64,000 nt of DNA from Algoriphagus litoralis (GTDB taxonomy: Bacteria > Bacteroidota > Bacteroidia > Cytophagales > Cyclobacteriaceae). Below, one piece after another: positions 9,081 through 17,882 of the stretch (position 1 is the stretch's first letter; each line of letters opens with the position of its first letter). The stretch is taken from contig NZ_QGOL01000003.1 of the NCBI RefSeq assembly GCF_003259255.1, positions 248,001 through 312,000 on the forward strand. The letters run 5' to 3'. The notes under the pieces were generated by a model, which worked only from the letters and a program-made list of their open reading frames with translations, searched no databases and had not been told where the DNA came from. A program made the translations under genes and the position numbers.

Positions 9081-10216
9081 ATATCCTCTAGGCTAATTAT
9101 CGGTTCTCCGAGAATTACCAACCGCTCCACAACATTACGAAGCTCTCGGATATTTCCTGTCCAAGGGAATTCTTGTAGTTTTTGAAGGGCCTCCTTGGTG
9201 ATTCCTTTTTTTGCATCCCCATTTTCCTGGGCGATATCATCGAGAAACTTATCCACCAGCAGCGGGATGTCTTCTTTTCGCTCTTTCAGTGCAGGTACTT
9301 GAACCAAGATCACACTCAATCTGTGATACAAATCTTCGCGAAACCTTCCACCTTCGATCTCTTTCTTTAGGTCTTTATTTGTGGCGGCGAGGACACGAAC
9401 ATCTACTTTGATATCCTTGTCACTACCTACACGGTTGATTAGGTTTTCCTGCAGTGCTCTCAAGACCTTGGATTGTGCAGAAAGCGACATATCGCCAATT
9501 TCATCCAGAAATAAGGTGCCACCTTGTGCCTGCTCAAATTTCCCGTTCCGCTGCTTGTGCGCAGAGGTAAATGCACCTTTTTCATGGCCAAAAAGTTCTG
9601 ACTCGATCAATTCGGATGGGATAGCGGCACAGTTTACAGCCACAAAGGGTTCTGCTTGACGATTGCTTTTCTGGTGAATCCAGTGTGCTACCAATTCTTT
9701 TCCTGTTCCATTTGGGCCGGTGATGAGTACTCTGGCGTCAGTTGGTGCTACCTTTTCAATGGTTTCCTTGACTTTTGCGATAGCTGGAGATTGTCCTACC
9801 ATATCGAATTTCTTCGATAGCTTTTTCTTCAGGACTTTGGTCTCTGTGACCAATTGTTTTTTGTCGAGTGCATTTCGTACGGTGAGAAGTAGGCGATTGA
9901 GATCAGGTGGCTTTGGGATAAAGTCAAAAGCCCCTTTCTTGGTAGCTTCTACTGCAGTTTCTATGCTTCCGTGAGCGGAGATCATGATAAACTGCGGTGA
10001 GCGTCCCAACGCTTTGGCTTGATCCAAAACCTCAATCCCGTCCATTTTTGGCATTTTGATGTCACAAAGGACCAGGTCAAAGTCCTCTTCTTGCATTTTG
10101 GCCAAACCTTCTTCTCCGTCTTGGGCTTCGGTCACATCAAACTTTTCGTACTCGAGGATCTCCCTGAGGGAGGCGCGGATAAACCGCTCGTCGTCAATAA
10201 TGAGAATCTTTGGCAT
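9059..10216 (-). CDS. sigma-54 activator response regulator lacking a DNA-binding domain
   Basis: NtrC-type response regulator, 385 aa. The receiver domain (1-120) has acidic pair D8-D9, phospho-acceptor D52 (LVLCDIKMP) and the KPP lysine near 103. The AAA+ sigma-54 interaction domain follows, with Walker A ITGPNGTGKELVA, the loop GAFTSA in place of the canonical GAFTGA, Walker B GGTLFLDEIGDM, and the arginine-rich REDLYHRLSV. It ends at NVVERLVILGEPIISLEDIKKYADY, with no room for the usual C-terminal Fis-type helix-turn-helix, so it may activate sigma-54 holoenzyme from solution, as described for FlgR-like proteins. No partner histidine kinase is adjacent. RNase P RNA lies just upstream on the same strand. 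Confidence 0.93.
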   Translation of the reverse strand: MPKILIIDDERFIRASLREILEYEKFDVTEAQDGEEGLAKMQEEDFDLVLCDIKMPKMDGIEVLDQAKALGRSPQFIMISAHGSIETAVEATKKGAFDFIPKPPDLNRLLLTVRNALDKKQLVTETKVLKKKLSKKFDMVGQSPAIAKVKETIEKVAPTDARVLITGPNGTGKELVAHWIHQKSNRQAEPFVAVNCAAIPSELIESELFGHEKGAFTSAHKQRNGKFEQAQGGTLFLDEIGDMSLSAQSKVLRALQENLINRVGSDKDIKVDVRVLAATNKDLKKEIEGGRFREDLYHRLSVILVQVPALKERKEDIPLLVDKFLDDIAQENGDAKKGITKEALQKLQEFPWTGNIRELRNVVERLVILGEPIISLEDIKKYADY

Positions 10217-10236
10217 AGTGTAAAGTAAAGAAAAAA

Positions 10237-10635
10237 GTGCAAGTCTGTAAGCCGGGTTCTGTTTCTCTCAAAGAATTGAGCGATACCTGTCATTTATCTA
10301 GCCCCGACCTCGCGATCGGGGTCCATCGATCTACCCACCCCGGAATCCTGCCGAAGCAGAAATCGAACGAGCAGCTCTTTGCCCGGGGCCTATTTGATCT
10401 TTCAACCCATAAGGTTTGCCTAGCCCCGAATGTCACCATTCGGACGGTGGGCTCTTACCCCACCTTTTCACCCTTACCCACCGACAAAGTCGATTGGCGG
10501 TTTGTTTCTGTGGCCCTGTCTGTCTTCCTGTCGTCACCAACAGAAATCCTTCCCGTTAGGAAGTATGGCGCTCTATGTTGCCCGGACTTTCCTCTCTCCT
10601 GATAGTTTTCAGGACAGCGACAAGCCGACTTGCAC
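10237..10635 (-). ncRNA. rnpB: RNase P RNA (bacterial class A)
   Basis: The catalytic RNA that matures tRNA 5' ends. On the minus strand a 9-bp terminal helix P1 is perfect (GTGCAAGTC at the 5' end, 10627-10635, and GACTTGCAC at the 3' end, 10237-10245). The universally conserved P4 segment GAGGAAAGTCCGGGC lies at 10580-10594, and ACAGAACCCGGCTTA near the 3' end (10248-10262). The length of about 399 nt is typical. A T run directly after P1 would end transcription. Protein-like frames across this region are artefacts. Confidence 0.95.
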
Positions 10636-10800
10636 GCTGCAAAGAACGGCAATTTTAACGATTGGTTTTCTTTTGAATTACAGATTGATCTTTGCTCAGG
10701 CCTTTTTTTATTTTTTTTCAAGAATTCAAAACAATCCTTGAAGCTGGGTGTTTATACATCATTAAAGGCTTTAAATAGCTTTTCTTCATAGTGCTGGGTT

Positions 10801-10831
10801 GAGCCGCTCCGAAAGGAGCGGTTCTTTTTTT
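10801..10831 (+). terminator. intrinsic-terminator-like hairpin upstream of the DUF4442 gene
   Basis: GAGCCGCTCC (10801-10810), a GAAA tetraloop and GGAGCGGTTC (10815-10824) are followed by seven T. It lies only 25 nt before the ATG at 10856, with no plus-strand gene upstream. It could stop a short unknown transcript, attenuate the DUF4442 gene, or block antisense reading. Confidence 0.6.
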
Positions 10832-10855
10832 GCCCCTTTTCTACTATCTTTTTCT

Positions 10856-11335
10856 ATGGAAAAATCAACTCAGCGAAAATTCAAGCGATTGATCCGGGCG
10901 ATCAATTGGTATCCACCTTACTTATTTTCAGGAATCAAAGTGGTCGATCATGCAGCAGATTTTTCTAGCTTCAAAACCCGACTTAAGCTGACTTGGTACA
11001 ATCGCAATTTGCTTGGGACAGCTTTTGAGGGTTCACTGTATTCGATGTGCGATCCGTTTTTCATGTTTATTCTGATCATTCATTTGGGTGAAGAATATAT
11101 CGTGTGGGATAAGCATGCGAGTATCGATTTTGTCAAACCGGGTAAAGGAACCGTTTTTACAGAATTTAAGCTGACACCTGATCAAATCGCTGAGGTGAAA
11201 AATATTGTCGATGAAAAAGGCAAACATGTTTTTGAATTTCCCTGCGAGGTAAAAAGCGCTGAGGGTCAACTGATAGCGAAACTTACCAAAGGTGTCTATG
11301 TAAAAAGAAAAAACTGGAAGTCTGACTCAAAATGA
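10856..11335 (+). CDS. DUF4442 (hot-dog-fold thioesterase-like) protein
   Basis: A 159-aa protein starting at ATG 10856. The longer frame upstream runs through a terminator hairpin and is not credible. The sequence INWYPPYLFSGIKV near the N-terminus and GTAFEGSLYSMCDPFFMFILI in the middle match the DUF4442 family, which has a hot-dog fold related to acyl-CoA thioesterases. WDKHASIDFVKPG and the C-terminal KLTKGVYVKRK are also family-like. The family has no firmly assigned substrate. A DUF3109 gene follows on the same strand after 42 nt. Confidence 0.8.
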   Translation: MEKSTQRKFKRLIRAINWYPPYLFSGIKVVDHAADFSSFKTRLKLTWYNRNLLGTAFEGSLYSMCDPFFMFILIIHLGEEYIVWDKHASIDFVKPGKGTVFTEFKLTPDQIAEVKNIVDEKGKHVFEFPCEVKSAEGQLIAKLTKGVYVKRKNWKSDSK

Positions 11336-11377
11336 AGCTTTGAGTAGAAAGAATTACTTTTACAAAAAAACGCGGTT

Positions 11378-11950
11378 ATGATTCTGGTTGGAAATGCGGT
11401 ATTGTCGGATGATATCAAGGAAAATTTTTTCGTCTGTGACCTGGAAGCTTGCAAAGGGGCTTGCTGTGTAGAAGGAGATGCTGGTGCGCCATTGGAAGAC
11501 GAGGAGACCAAAATCCTTGAAGAGATCTATCCGATCGTTAAAGATTACATTACGGAGGAAGGAAGGCAAGTTATTGCAAATCAGGGCGTTTGGGTAATCG
11601 ATAAGGACGGGGATAAAGGTACGCCCACCATTGGAGACAATCGGGAGTGTGCCTATGCTTTATATGATGAACGCGGCATTCTCAAATGCGGGATAGAGCA
11701 AGCGTATCTGGATGGGAAAATTTCCTGGAAAAAGCCGATTTCCTGTCACCTCTATCCGATTCGAGTTACGAAATATGATCAATTTGATGCGCTGAATTAC
11801 GATCGCTGGCATCTCTGTGATCCGGCTTGCCAATTGGGTCAAAGTCTGAAAGTTCCGCTATATCGCTTTCTAAAAGATGCTTTGGTCCGAAAATATGGAG
11901 AAGCCTGGTATGAGGAATTGTTGGCAGAGATCGAGGGTGAAAAGGATTAA
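11378..11950 (+). CDS. DUF3109 family cysteine-rich protein
   Basis: A 190-aa protein matching DUF3109, a family related to the YkgJ-type CxxxCC cluster proteins. Cysteines are arranged as [10 protein letters not shown] (about residues 25-31), [24 protein letters not shown] and LCDPACQLG, suggesting a bound zinc or iron-sulfur centre. WHLCDPAC near the C-terminus and the HLYPIR motif are typical. The function is unknown. It converges with the SGNH hydrolase gene and overlaps its end by 4 nt. Confidence 0.85.
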   Translation: MILVGNAVLSDDIKENFFVCDLEACKGACCVEGDAGAPLEDEETKILEEIYPIVKDYITEEGRQVIANQGVWVIDKDGDKGTPTIGDNRECAYALYDERGILKCGIEQAYLDGKISWKKPISCHLYPIRVTKYDQFDALNYDRWHLCDPACQLGQSLKVPLYRFLKDALVRKYGEAWYEELLAEIEGEKD

Positions 11951-12672
11951 GCCAATTTGAGAAGCCCTCGAGTTGACAAGCCGTCTAAAGTGAATTTTGC
12001 AATTTTTTGGTAACCTTCATCAGCGGGATGAATCAAGTCACTGGCAAAAAAATCAGAATTTATATCGAGTGTTATTTTGTCAAATAAAACCTCTTTTTGG
12101 CTCTGAGAGATGGAAATCATTTCTTTCTGTAAAAAATTTCGCTGGCCTTGTAGGAAGTATTGCATGAGCTTTGGGAATGCCGGAAAAAGGTGGACGGGAG
12201 GAATATCAGCCAAATAAATCCAGTCCGGTGAAAACCGATTTTTCAAATCTGAAATGAGCTTGTCCAATTCAATTCTAAACTTATCTGGAGCCGTTAATTT
12301 AAAACAATCATTTGCACCGAGGAATAGCATAATACCTTCAAATCTATCTTGGATCGCATTCAATTCTTTGTTGAAGTGTGAGGTCACCTGATGAACTTGC
12401 AATCCATTTTTGCCAAGATTCTTCACCTGAAATTCAGACCCCAAATGTTGGAAAAATTGTCCTGCCAAAGTGAATCTCTGTGCTGATGCACCCACTCCCG
12501 CAGCAGTGGATTCTCCCAGGATCAAAAGCTTCCGATTGCCATTTCCTAGAGTTAAGTTTTCGGATAATGCTGGAAGTTGGGGTCGTATTTGTCGGATTCG
12601 AAATGCCTGAAAAATCAAAAAAGGCAAAACCGGATAGAGTTTTGCCTTGAATAAGTGGTATTCAGCGACCAT
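11947..12672 (-). CDS. SGNH/GDSL-family hydrolase
   Basis: A 241-aa lipase/esterase-like protein with SGNH blocks: block [16 protein letters not shown] (nucleophile Ser), block [15 protein letters not shown] (GxND) and block [13 protein letters not shown] (Asp-x-x-His). These define a serine hydrolase acting on acyl or acetyl esters. The N-terminal about 20 residues are hydrophobic and could anchor it. The ATG at 12672 overlaps the stop of the SUI1 gene as TGATG, indicating translational coupling. Confidence 0.87.
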   Translation of the reverse strand: MVAEYHLFKAKLYPVLPFLIFQAFRIRQIRPQLPALSENLTLGNGNRKLLILGESTAAGVGASAQRFTLAGQFFQHLGSEFQVKNLGKNGLQVHQVTSHFNKELNAIQDRFEGIMLFLGANDCFKLTAPDKFRIELDKLISDLKNRFSPDWIYLADIPPVHLFPAFPKLMQYFLQGQRNFLQKEMISISQSQKEVLFDKITLDINSDFFASDLIHPADEGYQKIAKFTLDGLSTRGLLKLA

Positions 12673-13025
12673 CAACCCCCAGATTTTTTAGCTCCATATC
12701 CTGCTGCTAAAAGTACCTGAAGAACTTTGTCCCGATGATCTCCTTGGATGAGAATTTCACCATCTTTGGTAGATCCGCCTACGCCACATTTATTTTTGAG
12801 AAGCTTTCCTAGCTCTTTCAGATCTTCATCCGAACCCACAAATCCTTCTACTAGCGTGACTTGTTTTCCTGCCCGGGATTTCTTATCCAGGAGCACTTTT
12901 AGCTTTTGTTGAGAAGAAGGGAGTGTTTCTTGTTCCTCCTGATCTCCCTGATCGTATTCAAAGGAATCACTGGTAGAGTAGACCACACCATCTCGTTTTT
13001 TCCAGTCGTTGTTTTTTTTGCTCAT
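12672..13025 (-). CDS. SUI1/YciH-family translation factor
   Basis: A 117-aa protein homologous to eukaryotic eIF1 (SUI1) and bacterial YciH. The conserved core lies in the C-terminal half: [40 protein letters not shown] and a final LLAAGYG. Such proteins act in start-codon fidelity. The start was set at the ATG at 13025 (MSKKNNDW); an upstream in-frame codon would run into the terminator of the preceding gene. It is coupled to the SGNH hydrolase gene by a TGATG overlap. Confidence 0.9.
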   Translation of the reverse strand: MSKKNNDWKKRDGVVYSTSDSFEYDQGDQEEQETLPSSQQKLKVLLDKKSRAGKQVTLVEGFVGSDEDLKELGKLLKNKCGVGGSTKDGEILIQGDHRDKVLQVLLAAGYGAKKSGG

Positions 13026-13033
13026 TATTAAAT

Positions 13034-13062
13034 AGAAAAAGCCCACAGCTACCTGCAGGCTT
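13034..13062 (-). terminator. intrinsic terminator after the universal stress gene
   Basis: On the minus strand AAGCCTGCAG, loop GTAG and CTGTGGGCTT pair over 10 bp with two G-T wobbles, followed by a T run. It separates the stress-protein gene from SUI1. Confidence 0.65.
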
Positions 13063-13078
13063 CAATAAGGCTAGTGAA

Positions 13079-13933
13079 TTATTTAACTCGATAAGTCCAC
13101 ACGGGTCTTTTGGAATGATTGACCACATCCTCAGCAATACTTCCTGTGATCAAATGTAGTAATCCCGTACGTCCATGTGTCGTCATAGCTATCAAATCGG
13201 CATCGATATCATCTGCAAATTCGATGATTCCGGATTCCTCGGAGAGCGAGTTATACACTTCTGCTTTGATATTTTCGAAATGATGCTTTTGGACGAAAGT
13301 CCGGATGCGGTTCATAGACTCTCGTGTCGTTTCAAAGTTCCCCGGAGTATTGACGATGACAAAGTAAAATTGGGCATGGAATACAGCTTGGATACGTTTG
13401 ATCCTGTTGGCCACTTTTTCATCAGAATCCCGGAAATCAGAGGCAAATACGACCTTTTTCATCTTGGTTACATCCGTCTCAGCTTTGATAGTCACTACAG
13501 GACAGGAAGCTGTTCGGACTACTTTTTCCGTATTGCTACCGATGATGACTTCCTCAAGGCCAGAGGCACCTTTGGATCCCATCACGATCAGGTCGGGGTT
13601 TTGATCAGCAATAGACTCCGATATTCCTTTGAAGACTGACCCGAGGACCAGTTTGGTTTTCAAATTAAAGATGGAATCTGCATATTTTTCATCGATCTCT
13701 TTGAGCTGCTTTTTGCGGGTCTCAATCAATTCCATGAAGTATATCTGGCTTTCAAACTCAGGTACAGACTCCAATCCTCCACCCATCGTACCCATTCCAG
13801 TGGTGACGGGTGTTTCGATGATGTGAAGCACGGTGATTTCTATTCCGGAATAATTCGAGGATAATCCGGTTGCAAAATTCAAAGCATGATTTGCAGTTTG
13901 TGAAAAATCGTAGGGAACCAAGACTTTTATCAT
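13079..13933 (-). CDS. tandem-domain universal stress protein
   Basis: A 284-aa protein with two UspA domains (about 1-150 and 155-284). The first begins IKVLVPYDFSQTANHALNFA and has LIVMGSKGASGLEEVIIGSNTEKVVRTASCPVV. The second ends LIAMTTHGRTGLLHLITGSIAEDVVNHSKRPVW. Each has the G-x2-G-x9-G(S/N) phosphate loop of ATP-binding Usp proteins. It probably acts as a cytosolic stress or metabolic regulator. It stands alone between a terminator and menA. Confidence 0.93.
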   Translation of the reverse strand: MIKVLVPYDFSQTANHALNFATGLSSNYSGIEITVLHIIETPVTTGMGTMGGGLESVPEFESQIYFMELIETRKKQLKEIDEKYADSIFNLKTKLVLGSVFKGISESIADQNPDLIVMGSKGASGLEEVIIGSNTEKVVRTASCPVVTIKAETDVTKMKKVVFASDFRDSDEKVANRIKRIQAVFHAQFYFVIVNTPGNFETTRESMNRIRTFVQKHHFENIKAEVYNSLSEESGIIEFADDIDADLIAMTTHGRTGLLHLITGSIAEDVVNHSKRPVWTYRVK

Positions 13934-14009
13934 GATTGCTAGGGGTTTTTAGTTTCTACCAAATTAGCCAAAATAGGGGATGAATAAACTAATTTTCGTC
14001 AGGTTTTGA

Positions 14010-14918
14010 TCAGATAATTAAACCGATTCCAAAAAGAATCACCCAAAGCAATGTACTCATGGCCATTTTTTTCAGGTAGGGATCTGTTTCAGCTGAGCTA
14101 TTGGCATGCTGGACACCGTAGCCTACTTTCATCATGATTGGCCAGGCCAAAGTTGCCAATAAAGAAAACAAATGATCGCTGAAAAGTGCAAAAACAAAGA
14201 GACTGAGGTAGCCACCTGCAAGAAGCGCCCAGTTGTATTGAACTGCTCTCGTCCTTCCAATTCGAACGGGGATTGAGCGTTTTCCAGCTTTTTGGTCTGA
14301 TTCGATGTCTCGGATATTGTTGATATTAAGAACAGCAGTGCTGAACAATCCGATCGAGATCCCAATCAGAATAGTAAGCGGCTCGAAACTCAGGGTATGC
14401 AGAAAAAAGGTTCCCAAAACGCCGAGTAAACCAAAAAAAAGAAAGACTGAAATGTCACCCAAACCGACATACCCATAGGGTTTTTTACCCGAGGTGTAGG
14501 AAATCGCAGCCCAAATGGCCGCGAGACCCAAGCCCAAAAATAGTGTGAATACAATCCAATTCTGAACAGCAAAATAGAGAAGAAGAAGTCCTGAGACTAT
14601 CGAAAGTCCTCCAAAAATGTACATGGCACGCTTCATTTCAGCTAGAGAAATCAAACCGGACTGTACCGCTCTGACAGGTCCCTGCCGCTCTGCTGAATCG
14701 GCTCCATGCACGGTATCTCCGTAGTCATTGGACAGGTTGGATAAGATCTGGAGAAAAACTGTGGTCAGGGAAGCTAGCAGGAGAATTTCTAACCGGAATG
14801 CATCTTTCCACGCAGCCAAAAAAGATCCTGCAAAAATGCTGGCGAGAGCAAGGGGTAAAGTACGAAGCCTGACTGCATGCAGCCAGGCTTCTTTTTTGGA
14901 ATTTATCTCTTTTTTCAA
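14010..14918 (-). CDS. menA: 1,4-dihydroxy-2-naphthoate polyprenyltransferase
   Basis: UbiA-superfamily membrane prenyltransferase of menaquinone synthesis, 302 aa with about eight membrane segments. The N-terminal AWLHAVRLRTLPLALASI is the MenA signature, SNDYGDTVHGADSAERQGP carries the Asp-rich metal-diphosphate motif, and INNIRDIESDQKAGKRSIPVRIG the second one. The only start available is a TTG at 14918, 16 nt after the gene ahead of it would begin on the opposite side, with no in-frame ATG near. The glutathione peroxidase gene lies 16 nt upstream on the same strand, so the two may be co-transcribed. Confidence 0.95.
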   Translation of the reverse strand: MKKEINSKKEAWLHAVRLRTLPLALASIFAGSFLAAWKDAFRLEILLLASLTTVFLQILSNLSNDYGDTVHGADSAERQGPVRAVQSGLISLAEMKRAMYIFGGLSIVSGLLLLYFAVQNWIVFTLFLGLGLAAIWAAISYTSGKKPYGYVGLGDISVFLFFGLLGVLGTFFLHTLSFEPLTILIGISIGLFSTAVLNINNIRDIESDQKAGKRSIPVRIGRTRAVQYNWALLAGGYLSLFVFALFSDHLFSLLATLAWPIMMKVGYGVQHANSSAETDPYLKKMAMSTLLWVILFGIGLII

Positions 14919-14934
14919 TGGAAAAATGCTTCGG

Positions 14935-15519
14935 TTAGGCCTCGATTAATTTGAGGATTTCCTCATCCAATGGAGTCACAGAAGATGGGAAAAACTTCAC
15001 CAATTCCCCTTTTTCATTTACAAAATACTTGCAGAAATTCCAGCTTGGTTCTTCATTGTTCCAGCCATTTTGTGAGGCATCAGATAGCCACCTGTACAGC
15101 GGATGCTTGTCAAAACCTTTGACTGAGATCTTCTCAAACATTGGGAAAGTCACTCCGAATTCGGCATCGCAGAAGGCAGCGATTTCCTCATTAGAGCCCG
15201 GTTCCTGGCCCCCAAAATTATTAGCCGGGAATCCTAAAACGAGGATTTTATCGCCATGAGTAGCATACAATTCCTGCAATTGTGCATACTGCTTGGTGTA
15301 GCCGCATTTTGACGCAACGTTCACCACCAATAGTTTTTTGCCTTTGAATTCTGAGAAATCAACTTCTTTTCCGTTGATGTCTTTTACCTTGAAATCGTAA
15401 AATGAACTTTCCATAGTTTGGTCAAATGAGGGATGAAATTCCGCTTGATCAACTGGCCTTTCCAAAGTTTTGCCGCAAGCGAAAAAGGTGATGCTGAGGA
15501 TTAGAAGTAGTGTTTTCAT
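14935..15519 (-). CDS. glutathione-peroxidase-family lipoprotein
   Basis: A 194-aa thiol peroxidase of the glutathione peroxidase family with an N-terminal lipoprotein signal (MKTLLLILSITFFAC, Cys15), so it probably acts at the periplasmic side of a membrane. Catalytic residues are seen: Cys72 in NVASKCGYT, Gln105 in NNFGGQEPG, and the WNF motif (WNFCKYFVNEKG) near the C-terminus. It has Cys rather than selenocysteine and would be thioredoxin-dependent, as is usual for bacterial members. Cys in WNFCKY is a possible resolving residue, though not in the classical position. Confidence 0.92.
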   Translation of the reverse strand: MKTLLLILSITFFACGKTLERPVDQAEFHPSFDQTMESSFYDFKVKDINGKEVDFSEFKGKKLLVVNVASKCGYTKQYAQLQELYATHGDKILVLGFPANNFGGQEPGSNEEIAAFCDAEFGVTFPMFEKISVKGFDKHPLYRWLSDASQNGWNNEEPSWNFCKYFVNEKGELVKFFPSSVTPLDEEILKLIEA

Positions 15520-15574
15520 TTTTTACATTTTTTGATTTCAATCTATGCGGAAGCGAGGAGTTGCAATAAACCAT

Positions 15575-17365
15575 TTACATTCGTTCTGGGACAGCTATAC
15601 CGAGCAAACTCATTCCTTTTTTGATTGTTTTGGCAGTCAAGGAAGAAAGTGCAACCCGAAATGATTGAATGGCCAAATCCTTCTCATGAAAGATCGGAAC
15701 ATCTGCATAGAATCTGTTGTATTCTTTTGCCAAATCGAATAAATATTGGGCAATGACTGCCGGTGAGAATTCTTCAGCAGCCAATTTTATTTTCTTTTCA
15801 AAATCATTCAAAAGTAAAATCAAGGCGGATTCTGATTCTGCAAGTTCAGCTATTCCCGAGTAATCCGGCGTTTCATAATTCACCCCGATTTGATCGGCTT
15901 TTCTCAAAATGGCAGCTATCCGAGCATGGGAATATTGGATGAATGGACCAGTGTAGCCTTGGAATTCGATGGATTCCTGAGGGTTGAAGAGCATGCGCTT
16001 TTTAGGATCTACCTTAAGCAGGAAGAATTTCAACGCACCTAAGCCCAATGTTTCATACAGTTCTGTCGCCTGCTCCTCTGTGAAACCTTCGATCTTACCC
16101 AATTCTTTGGTATGATGCGCTGCAGTATCGATCATTTCTTGCATGAGGTCATCCGCATCGACGACAGTTCCTTCACGGGATTTCATTTTGCCGGTAGGCA
16201 AATCCACCATTCCGTAGGACAAATGATACAAGCCATCGCCATAAGATCTGCCTAATTTTCGCATGATCTTAAACAAGACCTCAAAGTGGTAATCTTGTTC
16301 ATTTCCAACGACATATACAGATTTATCTATTTGGAAATCCTTATATTTTAGGTCGGCTGTTCCCAGATCCTGCGTGATGTAAACTGAAGTACCGTCTGCT
16401 CTTCTCACTAGCTTTTCATCCAGGCCTTCATCAGTCAGATCCACCCAGACTGAACCGTTTTCTTTCTTGAAGAAAACTCCCTTTTCCAAGCCTTCTTCCA
16501 CAATGTCTTTTCCCAAAAGATAAGTGTCTGACTCGTAATAAAACTTGTCAAAAGTCACTCCCATCTTTTTATAAGTCGCATCAAAGCCTGCATAGACCCA
16601 TTCATTCATCTGTTTCCAGAGCGTCACCACTTCCTCATCATTTGCTTCCCATTTGCGAAGCATATCCTGAGCTTCAAGTAGAAGTGGTGCATGCTTCTTT
16701 GCCTCTTCCTCAGTCTGGCCTTGGGCTACCAATTCCTTGATTTCCTTTTTGTATTCCTGGTCAAAAATTACATAATATTTCCCGGCCAAGTGATCACCTT
16801 TCAACCCCGAGGACTCGGGGGTTTCTCCATTTCCAAAATGCTGGTAAGCTACCATGGATTTGCAGATGTGAATGCCCCGGTCATTGACCAAGTTGGCTTT
16901 GATTACTTCATACCCGGTGGCTTTGAGGATCTCTGCAACAGAAAATCCAAGGAAATTATTCCGCAAATGACCCAAATGAAGCGGTTTGTTGGTATTAGGT
17001 GAGGAATATTCGACCATTACCTTCTGCCCATTTGCCGGAAGTTGACCCAAGTTCAGATTGGAATAGATTTGCTGGAAAAGGCCCACCCAAACGAGTTCAT
17101 TTAGCTCTAGGTTGAGGAATCCTTTGACCACGTTGAAACCGGTGATACCCGAAACATTTCCTTTGAGGTATTCCCCGATTTGGGTTGCAGTAGCTTCAGG
17201 ATTGGCTTGTGATATTTTCAAAAACGGGAAAACAACAAATGTGTATGTTCCCTTAAATTCCTTTCGGGTGGGGGCAAGGGCAATTTGATCCAGGGGTAGC
17301 TCATGATTGTAAATGTTCTGAAATGCGAGCTGAATGCCTTGTATGATTGATTCTTGAATGTTCAT
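15575..17365 (-). CDS. argS: arginyl-tRNA synthetase
   Basis: Class I aminoacyl-tRNA synthetase charging tRNA-Arg, 596 aa. It has the Arg-specific N-terminal domain (1-115), the HIGH motif as HLGHLRNNFLG in SSPNTNKPLHLGH, the KMSKS-like loop GKMKSREGTVV, and the DALR anticodon-binding domain with QYSHARIAAILRK and YNRFYADVPIF. The TPESSGLKGDHL segment is conserved in Bacteroidota ArgS and explains a short GC-rich palindrome in the DNA near 16803. ATG at 17365. Confidence 0.97.
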   Translation of the reverse strand: MNIQESIIQGIQLAFQNIYNHELPLDQIALAPTRKEFKGTYTFVVFPFLKISQANPEATATQIGEYLKGNVSGITGFNVVKGFLNLELNELVWVGLFQQIYSNLNLGQLPANGQKVMVEYSSPNTNKPLHLGHLRNNFLGFSVAEILKATGYEVIKANLVNDRGIHICKSMVAYQHFGNGETPESSGLKGDHLAGKYYVIFDQEYKKEIKELVAQGQTEEEAKKHAPLLLEAQDMLRKWEANDEEVVTLWKQMNEWVYAGFDATYKKMGVTFDKFYYESDTYLLGKDIVEEGLEKGVFFKKENGSVWVDLTDEGLDEKLVRRADGTSVYITQDLGTADLKYKDFQIDKSVYVVGNEQDYHFEVLFKIMRKLGRSYGDGLYHLSYGMVDLPTGKMKSREGTVVDADDLMQEMIDTAAHHTKELGKIEGFTEEQATELYETLGLGALKFFLLKVDPKKRMLFNPQESIEFQGYTGPFIQYSHARIAAILRKADQIGVNYETPDYSGIAELAESESALILLLNDFEKKIKLAAEEFSPAVIAQYLFDLAKEYNRFYADVPIFHEKDLAIQSFRVALSSLTAKTIKKGMSLLGIAVPERM

Positions 17366-17416
17366 TTTTTTTTACCACAAAGTTCACGGAGAGTAAATAA
17401 GAGGACGCAGAGAAGG
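17366..17416. repeat. left flank of a repeat-bounded GxxExxY unit
   Basis: A T run followed by ACCACAAAGTTCACGGAGAG and AGGACGCAGAGAAGG. The outer 17 nt (17366-17382) match the reverse complement of 17915-17931 with one mismatch. The purine-rich CAC(G/A)GAG-type periodicity resembles sequence I recall around GxxExxY genes in other genomes. It sits directly against the argS start codon. Confidence 0.55.
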
Positions 17417-17471
17417 TTATGTGAATATCCGACGCCTCGAGTTTCTTCAAATTCTTGGATGGGTGAATTAG

Positions 17472-17876
17472 TTATTCAATTCTTGTTTTGTCATTTATTA
17501 CTCTTTGGAGGCCGAATTTAAGGCGGGTTACATTGAAATTCATTAAAAGACCAAGTTTATAATTCCCAAGCTTCAGATAATTTATAGTTTGAGCCATGTG
17601 AAGGTCTGACAATGATTCGACTGACTTAAGTTCTAAGACAAGCTTCCTTTCAACCAAGATGTCAATTTTATAAGCAACCTCGATTCTTATGTCTTCCATT
17701 TCAAGTGGAAGAATTTTTTCTACTTCAATTTGAAATCCTTCTTTAAGTAATTTCTTCGCTAAGACCTGTTTGTATGCATTTTCAAGAAGTCCTGGCCCCA
17801 AAGCGGAATGCACTTGGATGGCATGCCCAATAACTTTTGATGCCAGTTCATCTTCTGAAAAATCCGAATAGCTCAT
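17472..17876 (-). CDS. GxxExxY protein
   Basis: A 134-aa protein from ATG 17876 (a TTG two codons upstream is possible). The family signature GLLENAY lies in SALGPGLLENAYKQVLAKKL at about residues 31-50. Further conserved parts are EVAYKIDILVERKLVLELKSVE, like a PD-(D/E)XK nuclease core (D, then E-x-K), YLKLGNYKLGLLMNFN and the C-terminal LKFGLQRVI. The molecular role is unproven, though the fold suggests nuclease ancestry. The gene is bounded by inverted repeats and lies between two unrelated housekeeping genes, so it looks inserted. Confidence 0.88.
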   Translation of the reverse strand: MSYSDFSEDELASKVIGHAIQVHSALGPGLLENAYKQVLAKKLLKEGFQIEVEKILPLEMEDIRIEVAYKIDILVERKLVLELKSVESLSDLHMAQTINYLKLGNYKLGLLMNFNVTRLKFGLQRVINDKTRIE

Positions 17877-17882
17877 AATCAA

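Noticed and set aside
10299..10325. GCCCCGACCTCGCGATCGGGGT hairpin (split here as GCCCCGA and TCGGGGT arms) in rnpB as an insertion.
   Set aside because: Variable stems of RNase P RNA normally contain such hairpins; nothing shows insertion.
10237..10741. Several long open frames of about 90-120 codons on both strands.
   Set aside because: They lie on RNase P RNA and its promoter region and have no protein-like composition.
10715..10795. A 23-codon minus-strand frame (MKKSYLKPLMMYKHPAS...) upstream of rnpB.
   Set aside because: It is short, has no recognised signal or motif, and is most simply part of the rnpB upstream region.
16803..16820. Palindrome CCCCGAG-GA-CTCGGGG in argS, similar to the hairpins in the tRNA array, considered as an inserted palindromic element.
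   Set aside because: It encodes the TPESSG segment that I recall as conserved in Bacteroidota ArgS, so protein conservation explains it.
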